Positions 17,662-27,392 of a stretch of DNA of 64,000 nt are shown here, piece by piece (position 1 is the stretch's first letter; every line of letters begins with the position of its first letter). Position numbers and translations under genes: made by a program. Under the pieces are notes generated by a model, which saw only the letters and a list, made by a program, of their open reading frames with translations, was not told where the DNA came from and made no database searches. This DNA is from Salinicola halimionae (GTDB lineage: Bacteria > Pseudomonadota > Gammaproteobacteria > Pseudomonadales > Halomonadaceae), in contig NZ_PZJQ01000002.1 in NCBI RefSeq assembly GCF_003206065.1, positions 198,790 through 262,789 on the forward strand. Direction: 5' to 3'.

Positions 17662-18339
17662 ATGAACATCGAAAATACCGATATCGTTCTTGTTACGGAT
17701 TGCAACTCACAATCCGTCCTATTTCTGGACTACATCCATCAGAAAACCGGATGCCGCGTGTCGGCACTCAGCCCCCAGGAGCGCTTTCCCGTAGCAGAGG
17801 GGCGCCGGGTTCTGGTACTTCTGGATGGAGACCACGTTCAGGAAAAAGACTTGCTGGCCTGGAATACTCGCGCGGAAGAAAGCAGCGCAATCATTCTATC
17901 CGCCTTCAACGTCCGCGATAACAAGCAGGTCATGGAGCTGCTGATTGGCATCCATCTCCGCGGCGTCTTCTACCGTCAGGACAACCTCGAGTTGATCTGC
18001 AAAGGTATCGTCCAGTTACTGGGGGGCGAGCTGTGGATCTCTCGCCCCCTTTCCGCCATGTTGATCGACTTCTATCGTCGTCAACAGGTCAATACATACC
18101 GGCCGGTGTGCGGTCTGACACGGCGTGAGCTCGAAATCGTGACGCTGCTGGTTTCCGGCGCCAGCAATACGGAAATCGCGGAAAAGTTGTTCGTGAGCGA
18201 GCACACGGTGAAATCGCATCTCTACAACCTGTTCCGCAAGATCAACGTTCACAACCGCATTCAGGCCACCAACTGGGCGCGCCAGAACCTGGGCACGATC
18301 CCGGTGATGGCCTCGCGCTACGCGAGTGGGCGTCGCTGA
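17662..18339 (+). CDS. CsgD/VpsT-like LuxR-family regulator
   Basis: 225 residues: an N-terminal receiver-like domain (1 to about 140) and a LuxR helix-turn-helix (LTRRELEIVTLLVSGASN from about 152; SEHTVKSHLYNLFRKI). Layout and wording closely resemble CsgD. The residues W125-I126-S127-R128 sit where VpsT carries its c-di-GMP-binding W[FLM][TS]R motif; here the second position is Ile. It probably controls matrix or biofilm genes, perhaps under c-di-GMP. The start at 17662 has AAGG at a suitable distance; an in-frame ATG at 17545 would add an unrelated 39-residue leader. Confidence 0.8.
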   Translation: MNIENTDIVLVTDCNSQSVLFLDYIHQKTGCRVSALSPQERFPVAEGRRVLVLLDGDHVQEKDLLAWNTRAEESSAIILSAFNVRDNKQVMELLIGIHLRGVFYRQDNLELICKGIVQLLGGELWISRPLSAMLIDFYRRQQVNTYRPVCGLTRRELEIVTLLVSGASNTEIAEKLFVSEHTVKSHLYNLFRKINVHNRIQATNWARQNLGTIPVMASRYASGRR

Positions 18340-18380
18340 GCGCACCTAGCCAGCCGTACGCCGTAACGAGCCTTATCTGA

Positions 18381-18424
18381 TTCCCCGGAAAGCCATCTCC
18401 CAGTGGCTTTCCCGGGAATTTTTT
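18381..18424. terminator. Strong intrinsic terminator
   Basis: Fifteen-base arms (18381-18395 and 18404-18418) pair with one mismatch around an 8-base loop and are followed by a run of T to 18424. It ends the LuxR-type gene; the stop codon of the convergent gene overlaps the T run. Confidence 0.85.
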
Positions 18425-19985
18425 AGTTCAGCCGCATCCGTTCCTGAATCAACGAGGCCAGCGTCAAATTGGCATCGGGGGCCGTCGTGTCGAGATGGAC
18501 CAGATGGGTTGTCTCGTTACTGGCGAACGACTCGAAGCGTTGCAGTTGCTGCTCCAGAATCGCAAGGCTTCTCTCCGATGACTCCCCGCTGCGCCTGGCA
18601 CGTTTGACGATACGCGCTCTGAGCGTGGCCTGATCGGCTTCAAAACTGACGATCAGTACGGGCAGCCCACGCTTCTCCGCCTCGAAGCGAAGCCGTTTAC
18701 GCTGTTCCAGCAACAGACACGTCGCATCGATACACACTGGTAAACCCGCCTCGAGTACCGTGCCCGTCAGATCGGCAAGACGCCGGTAGGTCTGGTCGGT
18801 GGACGCATCGCTGTAGACCGCATCGGCATCGGCGGGCATCGCGGCGAAATCGAATAGCCGTTTGCGTTCGACGTCGGATCGAATCCGCACCCCCCCCAGA
18901 CGTCGCACGATCTCCTCGGTAAACCGGCTCTTGCCACTGCCGGAGACACCGACTGCCAGAATCAGATAGGGAAAGTGAAACTCGCTGTACGCCTGGGCCA
19001 TCATCAAATAGCGGCGGAACACTTCGATGGGTTCGCCTCCGGGCAGATCGTCCATCACGCCGGCATTCTGATCGCGCACCAGTTCGATCCGCGCTCGCAA
19101 CAGTGCCCGATAGCGCTTGTAGAAATTGAGCAGGCGGACGGTCTGATAATCCCCGGACAGCTCGAGATAGCGATTGAGCGCATAGTGGGCAAACTCGTGC
19201 TCACCACGGGCTTCCAGATCCATGATCAGAAAGGCGAGTTCGCAGGCAACGTCGCACCAGCGCAGACGATCATTGAACTCGATGCCGTTGAACAGGATTG
19301 CCTTGCCCTCGAACTGCACCGCGTTGCCGAGGTGAATATCCCCGTGGCTCTCTCGAATGAAACCGTTCTTCCAGCGCGACTCGAGGATCGGTTCCAGTCG
19401 TGCAAAACTCTCGAGCGTCAATGTCTTCACGCTGGCCAGCTGTTCGAGATCCTGCGGCGATTCCAACAGCGGCTCGATCGTCTCGAACTCATTGACCAGC
19501 ATGTCGTGAATGCTCGAAGGCGATCCCAGCGGATCATCGCCGGAGACGCTAGGCGCCGACTCATGCAGCGCGACGAGTTGATCGATCAGATCGTCGATCA
19601 GCTCCGCCGACAGTTCTCCGCTGGCCTGCAGAGAGCTCAGCAGATGGCGACTGCTGAACTGACGCATCTTGACCGCATATTCGATCGGGGCGCTGTCATC
19701 GTTGACCCGCGGTGCCGTTTCAGAGCCCGATATTGCCACACAGCCGATATAGAGCGCCGGCGCCACGCGGCGATTCAGCGCGACTTCCTGTTCGCAAAGG
19801 CGATGGCGCTTTTCCAGTGTCGAAAAATCGAGAAAACTGCCGTAATCCAGAGATTTCTTGATCTTGTAGGCGTATTCGCCCGTCGATACCACCCAGGAGA
19901 TGGGGGTTTCGAACACTTCGACAGCGCCAATCGGGTGATCGAAACAATCACTCTCCTTGAGCGCCTGTATCAGCGTTCGGCTCAT
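18423..19985 (-). CDS. Fusion of APH/choline-kinase-like domain with P-loop kinase-like domain
   Basis: 520 residues. The N-terminal half has an aminoglycoside-phosphotransferase-like fold with the catalytic-loop motif SHGDIHLGNAV (about 210). The C-terminal third is a P-loop ATPase with Walker A GVSGSGKS (about 345), resembling zeta-toxin/gluconate-kinase-type proteins. The pairing corresponds to the widespread COG2187-COG0645 proteins of unknown substrate. It lies downstream of hemL in the same direction with about 44 bases between. Confidence 0.75.
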   Translation of the reverse strand: MSRTLIQALKESDCFDHPIGAVEVFETPISWVVSTGEYAYKIKKSLDYGSFLDFSTLEKRHRLCEQEVALNRRVAPALYIGCVAISGSETAPRVNDDSAPIEYAVKMRQFSSRHLLSSLQASGELSAELIDDLIDQLVALHESAPSVSGDDPLGSPSSIHDMLVNEFETIEPLLESPQDLEQLASVKTLTLESFARLEPILESRWKNGFIRESHGDIHLGNAVQFEGKAILFNGIEFNDRLRWCDVACELAFLIMDLEARGEHEFAHYALNRYLELSGDYQTVRLLNFYKRYRALLRARIELVRDQNAGVMDDLPGGEPIEVFRRYLMMAQAYSEFHFPYLILAVGVSGSGKSRFTEEIVRRLGGVRIRSDVERKRLFDFAAMPADADAVYSDASTDQTYRRLADLTGTVLEAGLPVCIDATCLLLEQRKRLRFEAEKRGLPVLIVSFEADQATLRARIVKRARRSGESSERSLAILEQQLQRFESFASNETTHLVHLDTTAPDANLTLASLIQERMRLN

Positions 19986-20029
19986 GCGTCGTCTCCCTGT
20001 CAGTGGCGTTAATCAGTGGTATTCGTGGC

Positions 20030-21319
20030 TCATTGTTGACGCATGGTGGCGAAAGCGCGTTCGCTGGCCATCAAGGTCGTCTGAATATCGTCATGGGTGT
20101 GCGCGCTCGACATGAAACCAGCCTCGAACGCGGACGGCGCCAGATAGACACCAGCTTCCAGCATGAGGGTGAAGAAATCGCGAAACGCCTGGGCATCACA
20201 GGCCATGGTCTGGCCAAAGTTATCGACCCGCTGCTGCGCGGTGAAGAAGAGTCCGAACATGCCACCGGCTCGCTGCGTGATCAATTCGATACCGGCATCG
20301 TGGGCTCTCGCCTCGAGCCCATTACACAGCGTTTCGACGCGCGTGGTGAGCGCCTCGTGAAAGCCCGGCTGGCGCACTTTCTCGAGCAGCGTGATACCGG
20401 CGGCCATGGCCAGCGGATTGCCCGACAACGTACCGGCCTGATAGACCGGCCCCAGCGGTGAAATCTGCTCCATGATGTCGCGCTTGCCACCAAAGGCACC
20501 GACCGGCATGCCGCCACCGACGATCTTGCCCAGACAGGTGAGATCCGGGGTAATGTCGTAATGCGCCTGGGCGCCACCCAGTGCTACACGAAAGCCGGTC
20601 ATGACCTCGTCGAAGATCAGCACACTGCCATGGCTGTTGCAGACCTCACGTAGCGCCTCCAGGAAGCCGGGCTGCGGCGGGATGCAGTTCATGTTGCCGG
20701 CTACCGGCTCGACGATGATACAGGCGATCTGCTCGCCCAGCGCTTCGAAACACTCATGCACGGCCTCGATATCATTGTAGGCGAGCGTAATCGTGTGTTC
20801 GGCGAGCGATGCCGGTACCCCAGGGGAGCTGGGCTCGCCATGGGTCAGCGCACCGGATCCCGCCTTGACCAGCAGCGAATCCGAATGACCGTGATAATTG
20901 CCCTCGAATTTGACGATCTTGTCGCGTCCGGTATAACCCCGCGCCAGACGGATCGCCGACATCGTCGCCTCGGTGCCGGAATTGACCATTCGCACCATGT
21001 CGATGGAGGGAATGATCTCGCAGATCAGATCGGCCATGGTGGTCTCGATCGCCGTCGGGGTGCCGAAGGAGAGCCCGCTATCCAGCCTTTCACGGACCGC
21101 GTTCAGCACGTCCGGATCGGCATGCCCGGTGATCATCGGCCCCCATGAGCCCACGTAATCGATATAACGCTTGCCTTCGACGTCGAAGAGATAGGCGCCT
21201 TGGGCCCGCTCGACGAAGACCGGCGGCTGCGACATGCCCTTGAAGGCACGCACCGGAGAATTGACGCCGCCGGGAATGTGCCGGCAGGCGCGTTCGAACA
21301 GTTCGGCGGATGTCGTCAT
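20030..21319 (-). CDS. hemL: Glutamate-1-semialdehyde 2,1-aminomutase
   Basis: 429 residues. PLP-dependent enzyme converting glutamate 1-semialdehyde to 5-aminolevulinate in the C5 heme pathway. Signatures: [12 protein letters not shown] near the N-terminus, [10 protein letters not shown], the [11 protein letters not shown] motif (about 245) and the PLP lysine in [14 protein letters not shown] (about 265). It is last in the thiD-thiE-hemL order, a grouping also seen in Pseudomonas. Confidence 0.97.
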   Translation of the reverse strand: MTTSAELFERACRHIPGGVNSPVRAFKGMSQPPVFVERAQGAYLFDVEGKRYIDYVGSWGPMITGHADPDVLNAVRERLDSGLSFGTPTAIETTMADLICEIIPSIDMVRMVNSGTEATMSAIRLARGYTGRDKIVKFEGNYHGHSDSLLVKAGSGALTHGEPSSPGVPASLAEHTITLAYNDIEAVHECFEALGEQIACIIVEPVAGNMNCIPPQPGFLEALREVCNSHGSVLIFDEVMTGFRVALGGAQAHYDITPDLTCLGKIVGGGMPVGAFGGKRDIMEQISPLGPVYQAGTLSGNPLAMAAGITLLEKVRQPGFHEALTTRVETLCNGLEARAHDAGIELITQRAGGMFGLFFTAQQRVDNFGQTMACDAQAFRDFFTLMLEAGVYLAPSAFEAGFMSSAHTHDDIQTTLMASERAFATMRQQ

Positions 21320-21340
21320 GGTGTTCTCTCTAGCAAAGTT

Positions 21341-22027
21341 CTACTGACATCGATCGATGACAGGTTTTCCATCGATGGCGGAATTCGATAACGCCACGTC
21401 GGCGAGACGGGCATTGAGTTCACGCACCGCTCGGGCGACATCCGGCATACCGAAGATCGCATGCACCACCGCCAGCATCTCGGCACCCGCCGCTCGAGCC
21501 TGGCCTGCGGTGCCGACATCAATCCCTCCGATCGCCACCCGGGGCAGTCCCAGGGATTCGACCTCGGCAAGTACCGACAACGGCGCCGGCGCGGCCTCCG
21601 GCTTGGTCCGCGAAGCGAAAAACCGCCCAAACGCCAGATAGCTGGCGCCAGCACCGGCGGCCACGCTCGCCAATGCCACGGAGTCGTGGCAGGTGGCGCC
21701 GATGATCGCGTCACGTCCCAGATGTTCTCGGGCGGACGCAACCGACACGTCGTCCTGACCCACGTGCAGCCCGATGACCTTGCCCCAGCGCTGCTGCAGA
21801 TGTAGCGCCAGTTCGAGATCGTCGTTGACGATTAGGGGCACGTCATGGCGTGCGCATAGTGCCGCCAAGGCATCGCCCTGGCGGCGACGGCGTTCGGCAT
21901 CCGCGGACTTGTCGCGATACTGCAACAGTACGAGTCCCGCTTCCAGTGCCGATTCGCAGGCAGCCAACAGGGTTCGATCATCCGGCAGCAACTGGCTATC
22001 GGTGATGGCGTAGAGCCCCTTGTTCAT
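21341..22027 (-). CDS. thiE: Thiamine-phosphate synthase
   Basis: 228 residues, TIM barrel. Joins HMP diphosphate and thiazole phosphate to form thiamine phosphate. Visible signatures are LQYRDKSADAERR (diphosphate binding, about 40), VNDDLELA and ASYLAFGRFFASRTK (about 140). The ATG at 22027 (MNKGLYAITD) matches the family start; an in-frame ATG at 22039 is the alternative. It precedes hemL by 21 bases. Confidence 0.93.
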   Translation of the reverse strand: MNKGLYAITDSQLLPDDRTLLAACESALEAGLVLLQYRDKSADAERRRRQGDALAALCARHDVPLIVNDDLELALHLQQRWGKVIGLHVGQDDVSVASAREHLGRDAIIGATCHDSVALASVAAGAGASYLAFGRFFASRTKPEAAPAPLSVLAEVESLGLPRVAIGGIDVGTAGQARAAGAEMLAVVHAIFGMPDVARAVRELNARLADVALSNSAIDGKPVIDRCQ

Positions 22028-22112
22028 AAACCGGTGCATAACTTTTGCATAAACTCTGGATTAATCCTCATCAATACGCGCGTCAGGGGCGGTTGAACCT
22101 AGCGCACCGACG

Positions 22113-22940
22113 TCATTCCAGCGTGGCATCGAAGTCCGGCGCGCGCCAGACCCGGTCTGGCAGATATTGACCCTGACCTAGCGCCAGGCCGTTATCCAGC
22201 GTATCCCAGGTGAATCGCTGGGCTTGAGCACAGGCCGTGGCCAACCCTTCGCCGGCAGCCAGCCGGGTCGCCAGCGCCGAGGCCAGCGTACAGCCCGAGC
22301 CGTGGTAATGGGCGGGAAGCCGTGGCCACTGCCACTGCCGGTTGAGTTCCGGCGTGTGCAGAGTATGCACGACATTACCCGTGGTCGACTCGTCGTCCAG
22401 CGGATCCGTGCCGGTCACCAGTACGGCGGCACAGCCCAGCGACATGACTTCCACCACCCGAGACACGTCATCGACCTCGGTGAGGGAGGTAAGCCGTGCC
22501 AACTCATGCCGATTGGGTGTCAATATATCCACAAGGGGAAACAGACGATGACGAATCGGTTCGAGCAAACCGGGTGTGGATAACTCGGCTCCCCCACCGC
22601 TACGAATCACCGGGTCGACGATCAGCGGCGTGCCGGGGCTCATCCTCGCGACATCGATCACCGCTTCCAGCACGTCGAGATTGGGGATCAACCCCACCTT
22701 GATGGCCGCGATACGAAAGTCATCGAACAGGACGCGCGCCGCACGGCGGATGAAATCGCCGCTGCAGGGTTCGACGCTGGCGACTTCGCGGGTCGACTGC
22801 ACGGTCATGGCCGTGGGTACGGTCACCGGCCAGCCGCCACAACCTCTCACGGCCTCGGCATCCGCGACCAGTCCAGCGCCGCCACTAGGATCGTGGCCCG
22901 CCAGAATCATCACCACGGGCTTGTCGGCATGACGAATCAT
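22113..22940 (-). CDS. thiD: Hydroxymethylpyrimidine/phosphomethylpyrimidine kinase
   Basis: 275 residues of the ribokinase-like family. Two successive phosphorylations make HMP diphosphate for ThiE. Signatures: LAGHDPSGGAGLVAD near the N-terminus, DPVIRSGGG (about 110), TPNRHELARLT and the catalytic HGSGCTLASALA segment near 215. The ATG at 22940 was chosen; a GTG three codons upstream (22949) is possible. No TPP riboswitch-like sequence is seen upstream. Confidence 0.93.
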   Translation of the reverse strand: MIRHADKPVVMILAGHDPSGGAGLVADAEAVRGCGGWPVTVPTAMTVQSTREVASVEPCSGDFIRRAARVLFDDFRIAAIKVGLIPNLDVLEAVIDVARMSPGTPLIVDPVIRSGGGAELSTPGLLEPIRHRLFPLVDILTPNRHELARLTSLTEVDDVSRVVEVMSLGCAAVLVTGTDPLDDESTTGNVVHTLHTPELNRQWQWPRLPAHYHGSGCTLASALATRLAAGEGLATACAQAQRFTWDTLDNGLALGQGQYLPDRVWRAPDFDATLE

Positions 22941-23141
22941 GGCGTCCACCCAGGGACATTCGTCACCGCTCGGGATCGGGTGTCGAGGTATCCGGTCATT
23001 TTTCGCATGGATGCTCTCCTCGTCGATCGCTTCGGTATGTTCTTTCTCTTGTCCGGCGTTAACGACTACGCCGCGACCCGACGACTGTCGGACAGGACCG
23101 GGGCTTATTCACAGATGTCCGTAGCGACACCGCTAAGCGTG

Positions 23142-24956
23142 TCAGCGCTTACGTCGATAATAGTTCTCGATCGCCTCGCGAGTAATGATACCGGAAATCT
23201 TTCGAATCATCGGCGCCGTGGTGTGCTCGACATATAGGGCGTCGAGACCGGATTCGTTGAGCGTGTCATAGGCCTCGGACAGCGTCGCCTCCAGATGCAC
23301 CGGCGCCAGATCGAGACGCTGCCCGGGTACTTCCTCGAGATCGATCTGCGCGTGTTCCGCGAGCCACGTCTCGTCATGCAGCACCCGCGCCAGGTGAGCG
23401 GCCTTCATCGCCAACGGCGGCTTGTCCTTGCCGTCCTGGATGATGACCAGCCAGGTCGGTTTGGAATCGAGCAGCGCCTTGGCCCGGTCATGGTCGATGA
23501 CCCGTGGCGTGCGCGCCAGATTGCGCTCCATCACCGCCGGTACCGCGACTCGTGACAGCGCCTGCATCAGTGGTTGCTGCAACGGGTGAAGCCCCTGCTG
23601 GGTCAAGCTGGAGAGAAAGAATCCCTGGCAGCGGCAGAGCTGGCGTGCCGTCAGCACCGCGACTACCACCGCCAGCATGCCTGGCAGCATGATTGCCGAG
23701 TTGCGAGTCAGTTCCAGCAATGCCAGCAGCGCCGCGAGCGGAGCCTGCAGCGCCGCCCCCATCATCGCGGCCATGCCCAGTACCGCATAGAGATCCGGCG
23801 TCGTGACCACGCTCGGCAGCAAGGTCCCGCCAATCATCCCCATCACCGCGCCCACGGCGGCTCCGGACACCAGCATCGGCCCAATCACGCCCACCGGCAC
23901 GCCGCCAGCCATGCAGATTGCGGTCAAGGCGAGCTTCACTACCGCCAGCACCAGCAGCACGTCCAGCGCCATTGGCCCGTTGAGCATCTGTTCCAGACTG
24001 TCATAGCCGATCCCCTGGACCTGGGGATACCACCACGCGACGGCGCCGGTCAGCAGTCCGATAATCGCCAGCCGCAGGGCAAAAGGCATTCGACTGATCG
24101 AAGGGTGCCCCTGAGCCAACCGCACGAAACCGCCGGCGAGAATGCCCACGACCAGCGCGGTCAGCACGATCCAGGGTAAATCCAGCAGCGAGTTCAACTG
24201 CAGCGGCGGTACGCTGAACGCCGGCTCGGCCCCGTAGACCGCCCAGGAGACCAGCGCCCCCATGGTGGCGGCAAGAATCACCGGCATGAAACCGGCGATG
24301 GTGTACTCCATCATCACCACTTCCATGGCAAAGATGACACCGGCGATCGGCGTATTGAACGAGGCGGAAATTCCCGCCGCGGTGCCACAAGCCACCAGTA
24401 CGCGAAGGCTGTTGTGCGGTAGGCGAAGACGCGACCCGATCCAGCTCGATGCCGCCGAGCCGAGATGGATCGCCGGTCCTTCACGGCCCGCCGACAACCC
24501 GCCAATGACCGAGATCACACCGACCCACCATTGATTGATCCAGTTACGCATTGGCATCTTGCCCTGATGGTAGGCAAGACGCTCGATGACGTGGCCGATC
24601 CCCATTTTCAGCGCGCGACTGGGCTGCGGCCAGAGCCACAGGCCGATCAGGGTGACGGCGACCAGTGGCAAACCGGCACGAAACAACGGCGATAGGGTCT
24701 CGAACGCTTCCGGATCGTCACCGGGGATGAAAAAAAGCGCGCCGAATTCCAGCAACAACCGGAAAACGACCATCACGGTCCCGGTCAGGATGCCGGCGAG
24801 AATGCCCAGCAGGCAGAGCTGTGGCATGGCGTCGACGCTCGCCAGTTGACGCCGAAAACGTTCGAGACTGGGGCGTCGGGGGACAAACCGCGGTACGCGT
24901 GACAAACCCTTCTCCTTGCCCGATCCAAAGCGCTCGTCTTTCTGGCGCGAAGCCAT
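23142..24956 (-). CDS. CLC-family chloride channel/transporter with C-terminal CBS region
   Basis: 604 residues: about ten membrane helices to residue 440, then a cytoplasmic CBS-like region. The selectivity and gating motifs are [15 protein letters not shown] (the Glu of GREGP corresponds to the gating glutamate that makes many bacterial CLCs Cl-/H+ exchangers), the N-terminal-half GIGHVIE and [12 protein letters not shown]. Likely acts in chloride homeostasis or acid response, which suits a halophile. A conserved gating Glu favours exchange over channel function, but this is inferred. Confidence 0.9.
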   Translation of the reverse strand: MASRQKDERFGSGKEKGLSRVPRFVPRRPSLERFRRQLASVDAMPQLCLLGILAGILTGTVMVVFRLLLEFGALFFIPGDDPEAFETLSPLFRAGLPLVAVTLIGLWLWPQPSRALKMGIGHVIERLAYHQGKMPMRNWINQWWVGVISVIGGLSAGREGPAIHLGSAASSWIGSRLRLPHNSLRVLVACGTAAGISASFNTPIAGVIFAMEVVMMEYTIAGFMPVILAATMGALVSWAVYGAEPAFSVPPLQLNSLLDLPWIVLTALVVGILAGGFVRLAQGHPSISRMPFALRLAIIGLLTGAVAWWYPQVQGIGYDSLEQMLNGPMALDVLLVLAVVKLALTAICMAGGVPVGVIGPMLVSGAAVGAVMGMIGGTLLPSVVTTPDLYAVLGMAAMMGAALQAPLAALLALLELTRNSAIMLPGMLAVVVAVLTARQLCRCQGFFLSSLTQQGLHPLQQPLMQALSRVAVPAVMERNLARTPRVIDHDRAKALLDSKPTWLVIIQDGKDKPPLAMKAAHLARVLHDETWLAEHAQIDLEEVPGQRLDLAPVHLEATLSEAYDTLNESGLDALYVEHTTAPMIRKISGIITREAIENYYRRKR

Positions 24957-25071
24957 GCTGGCCGACGCCCGTGCGGGCCCGCAGCCACAACGTGCGAGCG
25001 GTTAACGAAACCGCCATCATACACCGATCCTTAAAGCCCGCTGGCAGACACGCACTGCGCTTGCCAAGCCT

Positions 25072-25105
25072 AAAGTTGACCCTTTTACTCGGTATTACCG
25101 ATAAT
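25072..25105 (+). promoter_or_regulatory. erpA promoter with IscR type-1-like site
   Basis: TTGACC (25076-25081) and GATAAT (25100-25105) form a promoter with 18-bp spacing. The 25 bases 25072-25096 resemble the IscR type-1 consensus: AGTTGACC then TTTTACTCGGTAT, close to the pattern in front of E. coli iscR. A [2Fe-2S]-IscR repressor would cover the -35. Confidence 0.55.
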
Positions 25106-25192
25106 GGACGTCAACAAGGCGGTTTCCCGCCCACGTCATTTTCGATAGACCGGCCAATACGATTGACGGCCGGCACGCACGGGAGCGTGACA

Positions 25193-25546
25193 ATGAGTAC
25201 AGTGGAGTCTTTCGCTCCGACCCCGATGTTCTTCACTGATGCCGCCGCTAGGCGGGTCAAGGCATTGATTGCCGAGGAGAACAACACAAGTCTGAAGCTG
25301 CGGGTCTACGTTACCGGCGGCGGCTGTTCGGGATTTCAATACGGCTTCGATCTCGGCGACCAAGCTGCCGAGGACGACACCGTCATCGATAACGACGGCG
25401 TCAGCCTGGTGGTGGATTCCCTTTCCTACCAGTATCTGGTCGGCTCGACGGTGGATTTCGAGGAAGGCTTGGCCGGTGCCCGTTTCATCATCAGGAACCC
25501 CAACGCCCAATCCACCTGTGGCTGCGGCGCCTCATTCTCGGTCTAG
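25193..25546 (+). CDS. erpA: Iron-sulfur cluster insertion protein ErpA
   Basis: 117-residue A-type carrier with the three cluster-ligating cysteines Cys45 (GGGCSG), Cys109 and Cys111 (CGCG). ErpA hands Fe-S clusters to client enzymes, including those of isoprenoid synthesis. GGGAG precedes the ATG at 25193. Preceded by an IscR-like promoter, consistent with Fe-S control. Confidence 0.95.
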   Translation: MSTVESFAPTPMFFTDAAARRVKALIAEENNTSLKLRVYVTGGGCSGFQYGFDLGDQAAEDDTVIDNDGVSLVVDSLSYQYLVGSTVDFEEGLAGARFIIRNPNAQSTCGCGASFSV

Positions 25547-25654
25547 GAGGATGGCGGTGAACTGGGTTTTGAATCGAAAATTAGCCGAGCGACGAGCAGA
25601 CAAGGCAAAAAAATTGAGAAAATAGCGGAGTTTACGCGGTGAGTATTTTGACCT

Positions 25655-25677
25655 GGCTGGCGCTCCAGCCAATTTTT
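25655..25677 (+). terminator. Hairpin with T run after erpA
   Basis: GGCTGG (25655-25660) / CCAGCC (25665-25670), loop CGCT, followed by AATTTTT. It lies about 110 bases after erpA, inside an unusual AT-rich noncoding block (25547-25700). Confidence 0.5.
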
Positions 25678-25794
25678 AACGCAGTCTGGTCGAGCACAGG
25701 CATTTCCGAACAAAACCTAGGTCGACTTGACGTTCAGTAACATCTTTCCTCAAGGTGGTTGTCGATTGTCCCATCGATAAAACTCGAGGAAACC

Positions 25795-26568
25795 ATGAAA
25801 AACAACACAACCCTGAGCTACTGGCTCGCCATCCCCACGCTCGCGCTGTCGCTGGGCGTTTCCAGTCTGGCCAATGCACAAGACACTACGCTCAAGGCCG
25901 TCACCGATCCCAGTTTCGTACCGTTCGAGATGATGGATCAGGACAGCGGCGAGATGGTCGGCTTCGACATGGACATCCTGCACGCTATCGCCGATCGCGC
26001 CGGCTTCAAGGTCGATCTCAACACCATGGACTTCAACGGCATCATCCCCGCCGTGCAAACCGGTAACGTCGACCTGGCGATCGCCGGCATCACCATCACT
26101 GACGAGCGCCAGCAGATCGTCGACTTCAGCGACCCTTACTACGATTCAGGCCTACGCATTCTGGTCTCGGATGACAGCGACGTGGGTTCACTCGACGATC
26201 TGGAAGGCAAGCGTATCGCGACCAAGATCGGCTCCACCAGCTATGACTATCTGCAGGAGAAGTTGGGTGACGACGCCGAAATCACGCCTTATCCGGGCAG
26301 CTCCGATATGTACATGGCACTGATGGGCGGTAGCGCAGACGCGGTCTTCTACGACGCACCCAATGTCGGCTATTTCGCCCAGACCAAAGGCAAGGACAAG
26401 GTCAAGACCGTTGGGCCGCTGTATGAAGGGCAGCAGTACGGCATCGCCTTTGCCAAGGACAGTCAGTGGGTCGAGCCTGCCAACAAGGCGCTGAAAGCCA
26501 TGCACGACGACGGCACCTACGACGAGATCCACAAGAAGTGGTTCGGCGAAGCGGCTGACGCCAAATGA
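25795..26568 (+). CDS. Polar amino-acid ABC transporter substrate-binding protein
   Basis: 257 residues. A cleavable signal peptide ends near LANAQD (about 28), then a family 3 solute-binding fold with FVPFEMMDQDSGEMVGFDMD, GITITDERQQ and KIGSTSYDYLQ. It resembles GlnH and HisJ-like proteins, so glutamine or another polar amino acid is plausible, but specificity cannot be read. GAGGAAA lies before the ATG. First gene of a three-gene operon; hairpins after it probably lower downstream expression. Confidence 0.88.
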   Translation: MKNNTTLSYWLAIPTLALSLGVSSLANAQDTTLKAVTDPSFVPFEMMDQDSGEMVGFDMDILHAIADRAGFKVDLNTMDFNGIIPAVQTGNVDLAIAGITITDERQQIVDFSDPYYDSGLRILVSDDSDVGSLDDLEGKRIATKIGSTSYDYLQEKLGDDAEITPYPGSSDMYMALMGGSADAVFYDAPNVGYFAQTKGKDKVKTVGPLYEGQQYGIAFAKDSQWVEPANKALKAMHDDGTYDEIHKKWFGEAADAK

Positions 26569-26581
26569 CCGACCACCTCTG

Positions 26582-26613
26582 ATCGAGGCCGGCGCGCTCG
26601 CGTCGGCCTCGAT
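26582..26613 (+). terminator. Hairpin after the binding-protein gene
   Basis: ATCGAGGCCG (26582-26591) / CGGCCTCGAT (26604-26613), perfect 10-bp arms, followed by ATTTAC. Probably stabilises the upstream message and attenuates read-through into the permease. Confidence 0.6.
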
Positions 26614-26664
26614 ATTTACGGATACCGTGACTGCCAAAGCAGTTCTGAAAGACGGCAGTCTTGG

Positions 26665-26695
26665 AAGACCTCATCGCATGCCGGTGAGGTCTTTT
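26665..26695 (+). terminator. Second hairpin before the permease gene
   Basis: AAGACCTCA (26665-26673) / TGAGGTCTT (26685-26693), then TT. It lies 28 bases before the permease start and forms a tandem attenuator with the preceding hairpin. Confidence 0.55.
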
Positions 26696-26723
26696 GCTCG
26701 CGTTGCCAACGGAGATACACCCC

Positions 26724-27392
26724 GTGGAGTTCAACTTCCAGTTCGACTGGCAGGCGGCGATCGACTCGCTGCCTTTTCTACTCAAGGGTCTGCCCTACAC
26801 CCTGCTCATCTCTTTCGTCGGCCTGGCTATCGGCTTCGTCGTCGGCATCGTTTTTGGCCTGATGCGAATCAGCCCGACGCGCTGGCTGCGATTTCCCGCC
26901 GTGGTCTACATCGAGGTTTTCCGCGGCACTCCAGTGCTGGTCCAGGTGCTGTTCATCTTCTACGGCTTGCCTACGTTGCTGGGCGGTCCCATCAACGCGC
27001 TGACGGCCGGTATTGCCGCCATTGCGCTCAACGCTGGCGCCTACATTTCAGAGATCGTCCGCGGTGGCGTGCAGTCGATCGAGCGCGGTCAGCGAGAAGC
27101 CGGGCTATCGCTGGGACTGTCGTCGACTCAAGCCTTCCGCTACGTGATCTGGCCCCAGGCCCTGCGTCGCATGATTCCGGCGCTAGGCAATCAGGGCATC
27201 GTCAGCATCAAGGATACGTCGCTGTTCTCGGTGATCGGGGTCGGCGAGCTGGTCCGTCAGGGCCAGGTCTATATCGCCAATACCTTCACTGCGCTGGAGG
27301 TCTATTTCATGATTGCCCTGCTCTATCTGGCGATTACCCTGAGTCTGTCGTTGGCTCTGAGTCTGCTTGAACGCAAGGGGTTGGTGGGATGA
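26724..27392 (+). CDS. Amino-acid ABC transporter permease
   Basis: 222 residues with about five membrane helices and the EAA-loop signature [24 protein letters not shown] (shown in part) that contacts the ATPase. Belongs to the HisM/GlnP permease family. The start is a GTG at 26724 behind GGAG; the ATG at 26694 lies within the hairpin region and is less likely. Its stop overlaps the ATPase start (ATGA). Confidence 0.9.
   Translation: MEFNFQFDWQAAIDSLPFLLKGLPYTLLISFVGLAIGFVVGIVFGLMRISPTRWLRFPAVVYIEVFRGTPVLVQVLFIFYGLPTLLGGPINALTAGIAAIALNAGAYISEIVRGGVQSIERGQREAGLSLGLSSTQAFRYVIWPQALRRMIPALGNQGIVSIKDTSLFSVIGVGELVRQGQVYIANTFTALEVYFMIALLYLAITLSLSLALSLLERKGLVG

Noticed and set aside
18975-20012. 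345-codon plus-strand frame opposite the APH/P-loop gene
   Set aside because: The minus-strand gene shows clear kinase motifs; this one has none and is a codon-bias shadow.
22950-23141. Possible TPP riboswitch upstream of thiD
   Set aside because: The conserved CTGAGA and ACCTGATCTGG-type elements are not present.
24957-25192. Fluoride-type riboswitch upstream of the CLC gene
   Set aside because: No conserved crcB-motif elements are visible; the region is better explained by the erpA promoter.
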